This document shows, in pieces, positions 9,176 through 17,888 of a stretch of 64,000 bases of DNA. The stretch is taken from positions 62,001 to 126,000 of the forward strand of contig NZ_VNHX01000006.1 in NCBI RefSeq assembly GCF_008124885.1, in the 5' to 3' direction. The notes beneath the pieces were generated by a model, which ran no database searches, had not been told where the DNA came from, and saw nothing but the letters and a program-made list of their open reading frames with translations. Position 1 is the stretch's first letter, and each line of letters begins with the position of its first letter. A program made the position numbers and the translations under genes. Source of the stretch: Sphingobacterium allocomposti (GTDB lineage: Bacteria; Bacteroidota; Bacteroidia; Sphingobacteriales; Sphingobacteriaceae).

Positions 9176-10786
9176 TCAATAGCCCGGGTTTTGCGTTAGT
9201 TTGGGATTCTTGTTAAGCTCATCGTTCGGAATCGGGAACAACGTCCGGCTGATCGCATTAGGGTGCGGATTATGATTGAACCACGATTTCGTCTGGAATA
9301 CGCCAAACCGGATGATGTCCTGCCGACGATGTGCCTCTGCGGTAAATTCCCACCCCAACTCATCCAAAAACCGTCCATACCGAATATCTCCTCCTCCGGT
9401 ACCCGAGACAGTCCCATCTTTATCCTGCCATCCGTAGTTATACACACTTCCTTTCAATAGATCAGCACCTGTTACAACGGCTTTTTCGGGATTAGATCTA
9501 AACGCGCGCTCGCGTACAGCCGACACCAATTCAGCGGCGGCATTCTCCTTTCCCGTTCTAAGTAAAGCCTCAGCTTTCATCATTAGAATGTCGGCGTATC
9601 GAAACATGGGGTAATCGTTATCCAAGTTGTTCGTCGCCCCCTTTTTTATTTCGTATTTTCCTATTCTATAGCCGGCATTGGACGGAGCAACAGTTCCATC
9701 ACCGCCGATACCGGGAACGGATTTTACATAGTTGATAACTAGTTCTCCCGTCGTAGCATGATACTGCGGTCCCTGTATCCAACTGTCGTAGAGACGTTGA
9801 TCGTCGGCGTCGTATGTATCGATAAACTGAGGTACGGCACAGTTGCCTCCCCAAGGACCTGCCGCCATGTTATATACCAACCGGCTAAGCGGATCCAACG
9901 TTTTCATATGGATCTGGCTGCCGTGTCCGTATACTTCATCATACGGAACAGCAAAAATAATCTCAGGCGAGCCGTGGTTCGTTGATGAAAAAACATTTTT
10001 GTAATCGGTGTCCAAACGGTACTTATTGGCGTTTATGATGATATCCGTCTGTTCGATAACATTTTCCCACGCGGGCGTTCCTATATATACCTCGGCATTA
10101 AGAAAGATTTTAGCTAATAGCGCACGCGCTGCCCACACGTTCATCCGCCCATACATAGGTTCGACATCTTCCGACAACATCGGGATCACCTCTTGCAATT
10201 CATTTACCACAAACTCATATAGCTGTTTCCTATTTTTTTGATCGGGCAGGCTTACATCTCTATAGTCGGTAACAATCGGCACATTTCCGTGATTATCCAG
10301 CAACAGATAGTACGCCAAGGCGCGCGCCGCCCTTAATTCCGCAATGGCGGCATTTCCGACGTCCGCTGGAAGAGGTAACGAGCCATCCTCGATCTGCATG
10401 ATGACGAGATTAGCTTTCGTAATACTGGCGTAGGCTTGTTGCCAGGTATTATAGGGCTGCCATTGCACCGCATTCCACGTATGTTGGTGCATCCTTCTAT
10501 ATGTACCGGCGTCGTCCCAGCCGTTCGGACGAACTGGCGTAATGATATGGTCCGCCGATTCTTCCTGCAGGTCGAAATATCCTTGCCAACCGAACATGAG
10601 CGAACGAAACGACGCATACACCGGCGCCAAGATATAGGGCAGATCGCGTTCCGCAGGCCGATAGTCTTTTTCCAAGACTTCAGAGAAAACCTCTTCGCTA
10701 AGGTCGGTACACCCTTGACACAATAGACAGCAGGACAAGAGCATGCCTATCCACTTTTTATATTGTATTGTATTAAACTTTGACAT
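9176..10786 (-). CDS. SusD/RagB family nutrient-binding outer membrane lipoprotein
   Basis: A 536-residue SusD protein with a signal ending in LLCQGC (Cys26; a weak lipobox but a typical TDLSEEVF start). The N-terminal helical SusD-like_3 region carries AELRAARALAYYLLLDNHGNVPIVTD; the C-terminal part has FRYADILMMKAEALLRTGK, the domain-typical EFTAEAHRRQDIIRFG, and ends with FPIPNDELNKNPKLTQNPGY, the standard C-terminus of the family. It therefore looks complete, although the TGA stop abuts the intron-like segment. The gene begins 11 bp after its SusC partner. Its position directly downstream (490 bp) of the hydroxyproline operon end suggests, without proving, that it could serve peptide uptake. 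Confidence 0.95.
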   Translation of the reverse strand: MSKFNTIQYKKWIGMLLSCCLLCQGCTDLSEEVFSEVLEKDYRPAERDLPYILAPVYASFRSLMFGWQGYFDLQEESADHIITPVRPNGWDDAGTYRRMHQHTWNAVQWQPYNTWQQAYASITKANLVIMQIEDGSLPLPADVGNAAIAELRAARALAYYLLLDNHGNVPIVTDYRDVSLPDQKNRKQLYEFVVNELQEVIPMLSEDVEPMYGRMNVWAARALLAKIFLNAEVYIGTPAWENVIEQTDIIINANKYRLDTDYKNVFSSTNHGSPEIIFAVPYDEVYGHGSQIHMKTLDPLSRLVYNMAAGPWGGNCAVPQFIDTYDADDQRLYDSWIQGPQYHATTGELVINYVKSVPGIGGDGTVAPSNAGYRIGKYEIKKGATNNLDNDYPMFRYADILMMKAEALLRTGKENAAAELVSAVRERAFRSNPEKAVVTGADLLKGSVYNYGWQDKDGTVSGTGGGDIRYGRFLDELGWEFTAEAHRRQDIIRFGVFQTKSWFNHNPHPNAISRTLFPIPNDELNKNPKLTQNPGY

Positions 10787-10797
10787 ATTTATAACGT

Positions 10798-13749
10798 TTA
10801 AAATGAAACATTCAAACCAGCCGTAAAGGTTCGCGTTGTCGGATAACGGTCCCGATGCTCTATACCGGGCGCAAACGTGAAATCACCTGTGTAGCTCGTC
10901 GCTTCCGGATCAAGTCCCTTATAACCCGTGATCGTAAGTAGGTTTAGCCCCGACACATATATCCGAAGACGATCTATACCCTTGACTATTCCCGGCTTAA
11001 AGGTGTATCCGAACGTAACATTATCCAGCTTCAGAAAGTCGGCGTCTTCGATGTAATGCGACACGTACACCAAATCATTGGTTAATCTCTTTCCGTAAAC
11101 GGGATCGTACGCCGTCTTCAAAGCGTTATACGCTTTATTTACGGGATTTTCATAATACATCCGCGTCATATTGAGCACCTGATGTCCGAACGCTCCTCGA
11201 AAACTGAAGCTAAAATCAATGTTCCGAAAAGAAAAGCTGTTATTCCAACCTATGTTTGCATCTGGAATACCGTTCCCATAATATTGGCGATCATCGGGTG
11301 AGGCATCTGCAATGGGAATAGTTTCCCCCGCCCGATTTTCTATTAGCCACTTTCCGTTTTCATCTACCCCCACAGTCTTCCACACAAAGAAATCGCCGAT
11401 GGCGCGTCCAACTTCCACGCGGTGTGTAGACATCTGTATCGGCTCTCCTGTGTATCCAGCCTCGAAGAACGGGACAGTCACATTAAACTGCTCGTTGGAC
11501 AGGTTTATCAACTTATTTTTATTCGTTGCGAACGTCAGTGTAGTCTTCCATTTCCAGTCGCCGCGCTGGATCACGTCAACATTGATCAAAGCTTCAAATC
11601 CTTGGTTGCTCATCTCTCCTGCGTTCAACATCATACTACTGTACAAGTACGGAGGAGACGGCACATTGAATTGGTAAAGTAAATCCCTCACCCTGCGGGA
11701 GTAATAATCCAATGATCCATACACCCGGTTATTAAGCATGCTGAAATCTACCCCGACATTGTACTCATATTTCTTTTCCCACCGCAAATCGGGGTTGAAA
11801 TTACGCGACGGCACGAACCCGGGCACCCATCTTCCGTTAATATAGGCACCCTGCCCCTGCTGGAAGTTATAACTAGTCTGGGACATATACGAGGAGGACG
11901 CAATTGTTCCTGTAACGCCAAACCCGGCACGTAGCTTTAGTTGTCCAATAAGCTCATTTTCTGCAAGAAACTCTTCTTTAGCCATATCCCAACCTAGGGA
12001 AATTGCAGGAAAACTTCCCCACTTATAGTTTTCACCGAAAGTGGAAGAGCCTTCGCGTCGGACGCTCGCCATGATCATATACCGCTCTTTATAACTATAG
12101 GTCAGCCTTGCGAAAAAGCCAGCCAGCTTCCATTTGTCTTTGTAACTGGTCATTTGCGCCATACCGCGTTGCAAAGCCATTCCGGACTCCAGCTTATTAT
12201 AGCTGTAATTGTCTGTCGGAAAATCAAAGTTATAAGCATAAAAATTCTCGGAAGTTCTATCCTGCCAGCTATATCCAGCCAAAGCTCCCACCTTATGTTG
12301 TCCAAAGGTCTTATTGTAAGTTGCGGTAAGCTCCATTAAATTTTCCGTAGCGGCATATGTCGTTCGTGAAGCCGTCCCGTTGAGGTTGTTTTTGGTGGTG
12401 TTAACATGGTCGAATGAGGTTGAGCTGCCATACAAATCATTTTCCTGTACACGAGACAGTAACATCTTAACGCTTAGTCCGTCCACTGGCCTATAATCCA
12501 AAGAGCCATTGAGCCGCGTTTCACGGAAAACCCGATCGTTGACAGATTCATGGATCATGCTCAAAGGGTTATCATACATATATGCATCACGTTCTTGCCA
12601 TTTGCCGTCTTCGTTAAACACACGATCCGTCGGATTCCGTATGATAGCTTGTCGCCACATATAGTCAGAAGCCCCCCCCTGCAATGCCTTTATGCTTTGG
12701 TTAATAACCTGCATATTCGATTTCAGCTTTCCATCAAACATGTCATGATTAAGTTCCGCACGTACATTAAGCCGTTCCTGCCCGCTTTTCAATAATACGC
12801 CTTCCCAATTTCTGTAGTTGACTGAACCCGTAAAATTGGTTCTGTTATTTCCTCCGAACAATGCCACATTGTGATTATGGCTAAAAGGTTGCTGGGTTAC
12901 CTCGTCAATCCAATCGGTAGTGGCCCCAAGATCCGTATACGCTTCACCCTCCGCTATCAGTCTTCGATAGTCTGCTGCACTAAGCATATCCGGCCTACGG
13001 AAAAGGGTTTGAATGTTTGCATAATTATTGTAGGTTATAGCGGTACGGTTCTCCGTGGCATTGTTTCTACGTGTTGTGATAAGTATAACCCCGCTTGTCG
13101 CCCGGGTTCCATAGATCGCTGCGGCAGCACCGTCTTTCAGGACGTCGATTGATTCAATATCTTCCGGCGCTACTGTGTTGAGGCTGCCCGGTATCCCGTC
13201 TATGATTACCAGCGGATTCTGCGAGCCATTGATGGAATTTAGTCCCCGAAGATTTATCTGAGAAGTACTATTCGGGTCGCCGTTGGGTGTTGTAATACGC
13301 AAGCCCGCAACTTTGCCTTGAATAAGCTGTCCAGCATCCTTTACCGTACCCTGCGTAAAGTCTTCAGCTTTCACACTGGCTATGGCACTCGTGACCTCCC
13401 CTTTCTTTTGGGTGCCATAACCAACGACGATGACTTCGTCCAAAGCATCTTGCGACTTCAAAAGTGTTACCGTAAGATCGGTCTGGCTCATTAGGGAGAT
13501 CGTTTGTGAAATGTAGCCTACTGCCGACACCCCGAGCGTATCGCCGCGTCTATAAAGCAGGTTAAAATTACCGTCTGAGTCGCTACTTGTACCGGTATCG
13601 GACGATTGGATCCTCAAACTCACGTGGGCTACCGGGTTTCCTTCGGCATCGAGAACCCTTCCTTTAAGCTGGGTCCGCTCCTGTCCCCTTGCTCCATGGG
13701 AAAGCAAAAAGAGACAAAAAATGTAGATTATTGTTCTGAGAGGTATCAT
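10798..13749 (-). CDS. SusC/RagA family TonB-linked outer membrane transporter
   Basis: A 983-residue SusC protein. Signal peptide to about residue 22 (ending ARGQ), carboxypeptidase-regulatory-like domain (QLKGRVLDAEGNPVAHVSL), TonB-box-like DEVIVVGYGTQKK, plug (GQLIQGKVAGLRI, PLVIIDGIPGS, GAAAAIYGTRATSGVILITT) and barrel ending in FTAGLNVSF. It is the outer-membrane channel for the SusD protein encoded 11 bp later. A TAnnTTTG-like -7 box (TAAATTTG, minus strand) lies at 13776-13783, 27 bp before the start codon, without a clear -33 partner. Substrate unknown. Confidence 0.95.
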   Translation of the reverse strand: MIPLRTIIYIFCLFLLSHGARGQERTQLKGRVLDAEGNPVAHVSLRIQSSDTGTSSDSDGNFNLLYRRGDTLGVSAVGYISQTISLMSQTDLTVTLLKSQDALDEVIVVGYGTQKKGEVTSAIASVKAEDFTQGTVKDAGQLIQGKVAGLRITTPNGDPNSTSQINLRGLNSINGSQNPLVIIDGIPGSLNTVAPEDIESIDVLKDGAAAAIYGTRATSGVILITTRRNNATENRTAITYNNYANIQTLFRRPDMLSAADYRRLIAEGEAYTDLGATTDWIDEVTQQPFSHNHNVALFGGNNRTNFTGSVNYRNWEGVLLKSGQERLNVRAELNHDMFDGKLKSNMQVINQSIKALQGGASDYMWRQAIIRNPTDRVFNEDGKWQERDAYMYDNPLSMIHESVNDRVFRETRLNGSLDYRPVDGLSVKMLLSRVQENDLYGSSTSFDHVNTTKNNLNGTASRTTYAATENLMELTATYNKTFGQHKVGALAGYSWQDRTSENFYAYNFDFPTDNYSYNKLESGMALQRGMAQMTSYKDKWKLAGFFARLTYSYKERYMIMASVRREGSSTFGENYKWGSFPAISLGWDMAKEEFLAENELIGQLKLRAGFGVTGTIASSSYMSQTSYNFQQGQGAYINGRWVPGFVPSRNFNPDLRWEKKYEYNVGVDFSMLNNRVYGSLDYYSRRVRDLLYQFNVPSPPYLYSSMMLNAGEMSNQGFEALINVDVIQRGDWKWKTTLTFATNKNKLINLSNEQFNVTVPFFEAGYTGEPIQMSTHRVEVGRAIGDFFVWKTVGVDENGKWLIENRAGETIPIADASPDDRQYYGNGIPDANIGWNNSFSFRNIDFSFSFRGAFGHQVLNMTRMYYENPVNKAYNALKTAYDPVYGKRLTNDLVYVSHYIEDADFLKLDNVTFGYTFKPGIVKGIDRLRIYVSGLNLLTITGYKGLDPEATSYTGDFTFAPGIEHRDRYPTTRTFTAGLNVSF

Positions 13750-13983
13750 AAATCAGATTTACATTATTGTAACATCAAATTTACGCGCCTATCACCTGCC
13801 ATTTCAGTCGCATTTTCGCTAATACAAACACGATTTTAACCGTCAGTATAACATTTTATAATTTCGTGGTTCCTGTCTGCCGAGCTGATCGCTACTTGGA
13901 AATGTAAAATCGACATCTCTACAAAAAAAGTAGGTACCCCACACTGTCCGTAGAGTTAGCCAAGCGATCTCTAAGGATAGACC

Positions 13984-14057
13984 CATAAACAGGAGTCTCA
14001 GCCCCTTTTATCCTAACAACCTTAGTGACGCTCCGCTTCACACTAAGGATAGTGTTG
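13984..14057. repeat. Dispersed repeat R2, copy A
   Basis: About 75 bp that reappears inverted at 28573-28649. The shared text includes CATAAACAGGAGTCTCAG, AGTGACGCTC and CACTAAGGATAGTG. This copy abuts repeat R1 copy B at 14058. It is non-coding and sits in the 486-bp gap between the S9 peptidase gene and the second SusC gene. Confidence 0.75.
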
Positions 14058-14184
14058 GGACTATTTCTGCTATTTCACTAAAACCGAAACAACACGACGT
14101 TCCCATCTTACACATACAGACAAAAAAGGAGGTGCCCAAAGGACACCTACGTTTGAAGTTTTATAAAATATTCCTCACCACCCG
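14058..14184. repeat. Dispersed repeat R1, copy B
   Basis: Second copy of the 8346-8471 repeat, same orientation, about 127 bp, again containing the terminator hairpin and standing behind a minus-strand operon. Confidence 0.8.
14122..14148 (-). terminator. Rho-independent terminator of the hydroxyproline/peptidase operon
   Basis: On the minus strand AGGTGTCC pairs with GGGCACCT around a TTT loop and is followed by CC and six T. It lies about 90 bp after the stop of the S9 peptidase gene, the last gene of the operon. Confidence 0.75.
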
Positions 14185-14235
14185 CAGGACGGTAGGAAAA
14201 AGGGTGAAGAAAGGGCGGTGTCCTTCGGGGGAAAG

Positions 14236-16473
14236 TTAGTAGCTGTTCCACGAAGGAGGTTCAGTCCCGATCAAATGCCTAACAAAAAAGTCGCGACGTT
14301 TTTTCTCGCCATATTCTCCACCAGAAGAATGCCCCATGCCGGGAACCACGATCAACTCGTGGTCTTTGTTCGCTTTGATCAATGCATTAGACAGTTGATA
14401 AGTAGAAGACGGATCCACATTATCATCAAGCTCGCCGACAATGAGCATCAATTTCCCCTGAAGCTGCGCCGCATTCTCCACGTTCGAGCACTGCGCGTAT
14501 TCACGGCCTACAGGCCATCCCATCCATTGTTCGTTCCACCAGATTTTATCCATCCGGTTGTCATGGCAACCGCATGAGGATACCGCGACCTTATAAAACT
14601 CAGGATGGAACAGCATCGCAGCAGTAGAACTCTGTCCGCCTGCCGAGGTGCCGTATATACCAACACGTTCAAGGTCCATATACGCGTATTTGGCAGCAGC
14701 CGCCTGCATCCAGCGGATGCGATCCGGAAATCCGGCATCCTTCAGGTTTTTCCAACATACGTCATGAAAAGCTTTTGACCGGTTAGATGTTCCCATTCCG
14801 TCTATTTGTACGACGATAAAACCAAGCTCTGCCAGCTCTTGCATACCACTTGGGTTGGGAATATATGTTTTGGGCACAAATGAACTATGCGGTCCGGCAT
14901 AAATATACTCGATGACGGGATACTTTTTATGCGGATCGAAGTTCGTTGGCCGGATAATAATCCCCCAGATGTCTGTTTGCTCATCACGTCCTTTAGCCGT
15001 AAATACCTCCGGTGCTTTCCAACCTGTAGCCAACAGGTCGCTGTTATCTGCACGCTCCAACTCCATGACAACTTTTCCTTCCCTGTCCCGCAAGACTGTC
15101 GTCGGAGCTTTATCGATACGGGAATAGATGTCTACAAAATAGCTAAAGTCCTTGTTGAAAAATGCCGTGTGGTTTGCGTCTTCCTTCGTCAGTTCACGCA
15201 AGTTCTTCCCGTCGAACCCAATACTATAATAATGAATCAGGTAAGGATCTCCATCCTTGTATTGTCCGCTAGCCTCAAAAATAATCTGCTTTCGCGCTTC
15301 ATCCACGTGTACGACCCTGCGCACCACCCAGTCTCCCCTCGTGATCTGGTTGATTACTGCCCCTGTCTGTCCGTTATAGCGATACAAATGGTTCCAGCCA
15401 TCACGTTCCGAGGCCCAGATAATCTCCTTTCCATCGCTAAGGTCTTGTCTGTAACGCTTTCCGCTATAGTCGATAAATGTTTTGCTGACCTCGTTAATCA
15501 GATAACGGCTCCGGCCAGTGGAAGCGTCTAATTCTACCACAGCGTATTGTTGGTGTCCGCGTTTGTTAAACTCAAACGTAATAGCCCGGCTGTCCTCCCG
15601 CCAGCTGATCCTGCTCACGGAAAATTGATTCTCGACCAAATGCGGATCGCAAGCCATTAAAGTATCGCGCCCTAGATCATAAATTATGGGGTAATACTGA
15701 GATAAGGCGTCTCCCGGCTTCGGATAGTCGCGCGTCTGCAATTTAGGTTGCAATTGATCCAACGGGGATGATTCCAACAACGTCAACACCCGAACCTCGG
15801 CTTTCCTAACCTTACTGCCCGCAAGCTTTCTCCCATCCGGCGACCAGTGCAAGTGTGCCGAATAATATTCTCCCGGACTTCCATCAAATGTTAGCTGCCG
15901 TTCCGACTCGGGATCGGCCTTCATCGCCACATAGATATTGCTGTTTTTGATATAAGCAATCTGCGTCTTGTCCGGCGATTCAACAGGCTCGCCCTTGCTA
16001 TCGTCGAAGCGCTGCCCCCAATATCCGCCTCTTCTATCCCGCTTTATCTGCTCTTCTTTAGCCAGTCTGTTGGTGGATCTATTCCAGCTCCACGTATATC
16101 CCTCATATTCGAATGCGACAGTGTCGATCCCTCTTAATGTGAGCCTTTCACCGGTTAACGCCTTCTCGTCTACGGTACGCCCTAAAGCAGAGCTCAATGC
16201 AGATGCCACTGCTTTCGGGTTAAAAAAAGTAGATTTCGACCTGTTTTTGGGATCAACCAAGATAAACATGCGACCTTCTTTTGTGTTCTTTTCATACCAA
16301 AAGAGACGACCATCGCTGTCCCATTTTATGTGGGAAGGCACGTGATAAAGCTTGTTGGCGATCTTTGCCCGAAAACCTTTTGCGCGCTGGTAATCTTCGA
16401 TTGTTCCTTGTGCCACACTGTTTACAGACAGTAAGCACACCAATGAAAGTATGTTCAAAAACGACTTACACAT
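14236..16473 (-). CDS. DPP-IV-type S9 family prolyl peptidase, secreted
   Basis: A 745-residue serine peptidase of the S9B (dipeptidyl peptidase IV) type. Signal peptide to about residue 22 (SVNSVAQ), an N-terminal beta-propeller (DPPIV_N, roughly 60-500, with the LHWSPDGRKLA and ISWREDSRAI blade motifs), then an alpha/beta hydrolase domain. Catalytic triad visible: Ser about 610 in GTSAGGQ, Asp about 684 in ELDDNVDP, His about 715 in GMGHSS. Such enzymes release Xaa-Pro dipeptides from peptide N-termini, probably in the periplasm here. Its start overlaps the permease stop by 8 bp (16466-16473), so it is the last gene of the hydroxyproline operon. Collagen peptides, rich in Pro and Hyp, are a plausible substrate (inference). 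Confidence 0.93.
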   Translation of the reverse strand: MCKSFLNILSLVCLLSVNSVAQGTIEDYQRAKGFRAKIANKLYHVPSHIKWDSDGRLFWYEKNTKEGRMFILVDPKNRSKSTFFNPKAVASALSSALGRTVDEKALTGERLTLRGIDTVAFEYEGYTWSWNRSTNRLAKEEQIKRDRRGGYWGQRFDDSKGEPVESPDKTQIAYIKNSNIYVAMKADPESERQLTFDGSPGEYYSAHLHWSPDGRKLAGSKVRKAEVRVLTLLESSPLDQLQPKLQTRDYPKPGDALSQYYPIIYDLGRDTLMACDPHLVENQFSVSRISWREDSRAITFEFNKRGHQQYAVVELDASTGRSRYLINEVSKTFIDYSGKRYRQDLSDGKEIIWASERDGWNHLYRYNGQTGAVINQITRGDWVVRRVVHVDEARKQIIFEASGQYKDGDPYLIHYYSIGFDGKNLRELTKEDANHTAFFNKDFSYFVDIYSRIDKAPTTVLRDREGKVVMELERADNSDLLATGWKAPEVFTAKGRDEQTDIWGIIIRPTNFDPHKKYPVIEYIYAGPHSSFVPKTYIPNPSGMQELAELGFIVVQIDGMGTSNRSKAFHDVCWKNLKDAGFPDRIRWMQAAAAKYAYMDLERVGIYGTSAGGQSSTAAMLFHPEFYKVAVSSCGCHDNRMDKIWWNEQWMGWPVGREYAQCSNVENAAQLQGKLMLIVGELDDNVDPSSTYQLSNALIKANKDHELIVVPGMGHSSGGEYGEKKRRDFFVRHLIGTEPPSWNSY

Positions 16474-17887
16474 GTTGCTTGTTTTTCTTGTTTACAAAAT
16501 AGAAAATAGGTACACCAGCGAGCGCTATCAAAACGCCGGGCATAGTATAATAGGGTTTATAGATCAACATTAGAATGATAAACGCTAACCCCATCACTAT
16601 GTAAATAACAGGCAGAAAAGGATAGCCTAACGCTTTATACGGCCGCGGGAGCTCTGGACGGGTATAACGTAAACGTATCACCCCGACAATAGCCAGCACA
16701 TAGAATATTACCACCACACAGGTAATCATATCCAACAGGTCGCCATACTTTCCACTGAGGCACCACAAGCACGCCACGACGCATTGTAACCACAAAGCAT
16801 ACGCCGGTACAGCACTTTTGTTTAGGGTTCCCACTTTCTTAAAGAACAGTCCGTCCTGCGCCATAGAATAGTAAACGCGCGCTCCGGCCAGGATAATGCC
16901 ATTATTACATCCGAAAGTACTGATCATGATCATGATCGCTATAATGCCGATGCCGAAGGTGCCAAAAATTTCCTGGGCGGCACTCATGGCGACGCGGTCT
17001 TTTGGTGCGGTCGCCATCTGATGAAGATCCAGCACGGCTGTGTACATCAGGTTCGTCAGCAGGTAGATAGCTGTCACGATGATGGTTCCTAGCGCGAGGC
17101 TGAGCCCGATATTGCGCTGCGGATTTTTAATTTCTCCCGCGACGGCGGAGGAAGAGTGCCAGGAATCGCTGCTAAACAACGCCCCCACCAATGCTGCGGA
17201 AACCGCGCCAAACGCTCCAAAGGTAGAATATTCGCCGAATGATCCATCTGCATGCAGCCGTCGTAATTGCCAAAGGTCGCCAGCAGCGCTCCAATTGGCG
17301 TTCCATATCGCGTGTTTATAGGCCAAAAAGCCGCACAGGATCAGTAATAACAGGCTCAGGATTTTTATCAATGTCAAGGTCGTCTGCACACGCTTTCCGC
17401 TGTTAATACCCCTTGCATTAATTCCTGTTAGCAACACAATGACGCCGATGGCCAACAGCTGCGCCGAAGATACGCTATAATTCCCTACGGCGAAGAGATA
17501 GACGTCTTCGTCGAGTATAGGGAACAGGTAAGCTGTAAATTTGGCAAACGCTACGCCCACCGCAGCGATGGTCGCCGTCTGTATCACGGCGAAAAAGGTC
17601 CATCCAAACACGAAGCTTACCAGTGGGCTGTAGGCCTCGCGGAGGTATACATACTGCCCTCCTGCTTTCGGAAACATAGCACTCAGTTCGCCATAGCTTA
17701 ATGCAGCTGTAAGTGTCATGAAGCCGCTTATTATCCAGACAGCCATCATCCACCCTGCCGATCCGGTATTCCGTACAATATCTGCGGATACAATAAATAT
17801 GCCGGATCCAATCATGCTGCCTGCTACCAACATGGTCGCATCGAGAAGCCCCATGGATTTGCGAAAAGATTGCGGTGTGTTTTCCAT
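16466..17887 (-). CDS. APC family amino acid permease
   Basis: A 473-residue inner-membrane protein with about 12 hydrophobic segments and the APC superfamily signature near TM1 (GSMIGSGIF, residues 23-31). A second conserved region, AAVGVAFAKF and the EIKNPQRNIGLSLALG loop, matches amino acid/polyamine permeases of the LAT/SteT-like type. In its operon it sits between the DUF885 peptidase (1 bp upstream) and the DPP-IV peptidase (8-bp overlap), so it most likely imports the proline, hydroxyproline or small peptides those enzymes release. Substrate specificity cannot be read from the sequence. Confidence 0.9.
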   Translation of the reverse strand: MENTPQSFRKSMGLLDATMLVAGSMIGSGIFIVSADIVRNTGSAGWMMAVWIISGFMTLTAALSYGELSAMFPKAGGQYVYLREAYSPLVSFVFGWTFFAVIQTATIAAVGVAFAKFTAYLFPILDEDVYLFAVGNYSVSSAQLLAIGVIVLLTGINARGINSGKRVQTTLTLIKILSLLLLILCGFLAYKHAIWNANWSAAGDLWQLRRLHADGSFGEYSTFGAFGAVSAALVGALFSSDSWHSSSAVAGEIKNPQRNIGLSLALGTIIVTAIYLLTNLMYTAVLDLHQMATAPKDRVAMSAAQEIFGTFGIGIIAIMIMISTFGCNNGIILAGARVYYSMAQDGLFFKKVGTLNKSAVPAYALWLQCVVACLWCLSGKYGDLLDMITCVVVIFYVLAIVGVIRLRYTRPELPRPYKALGYPFLPVIYIVMGLAFIILMLIYKPYYTMPGVLIALAGVPIFYFVNKKNKQHV

Positions 17888-17888
17888 G

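Noticed and set aside
8641..9182. Plus-strand open frames of 106-109 codons opposite the intron-like segment
   Set aside because: Composition is not protein-like, no ribosome site, and the region is better explained by the structured minus-strand element.
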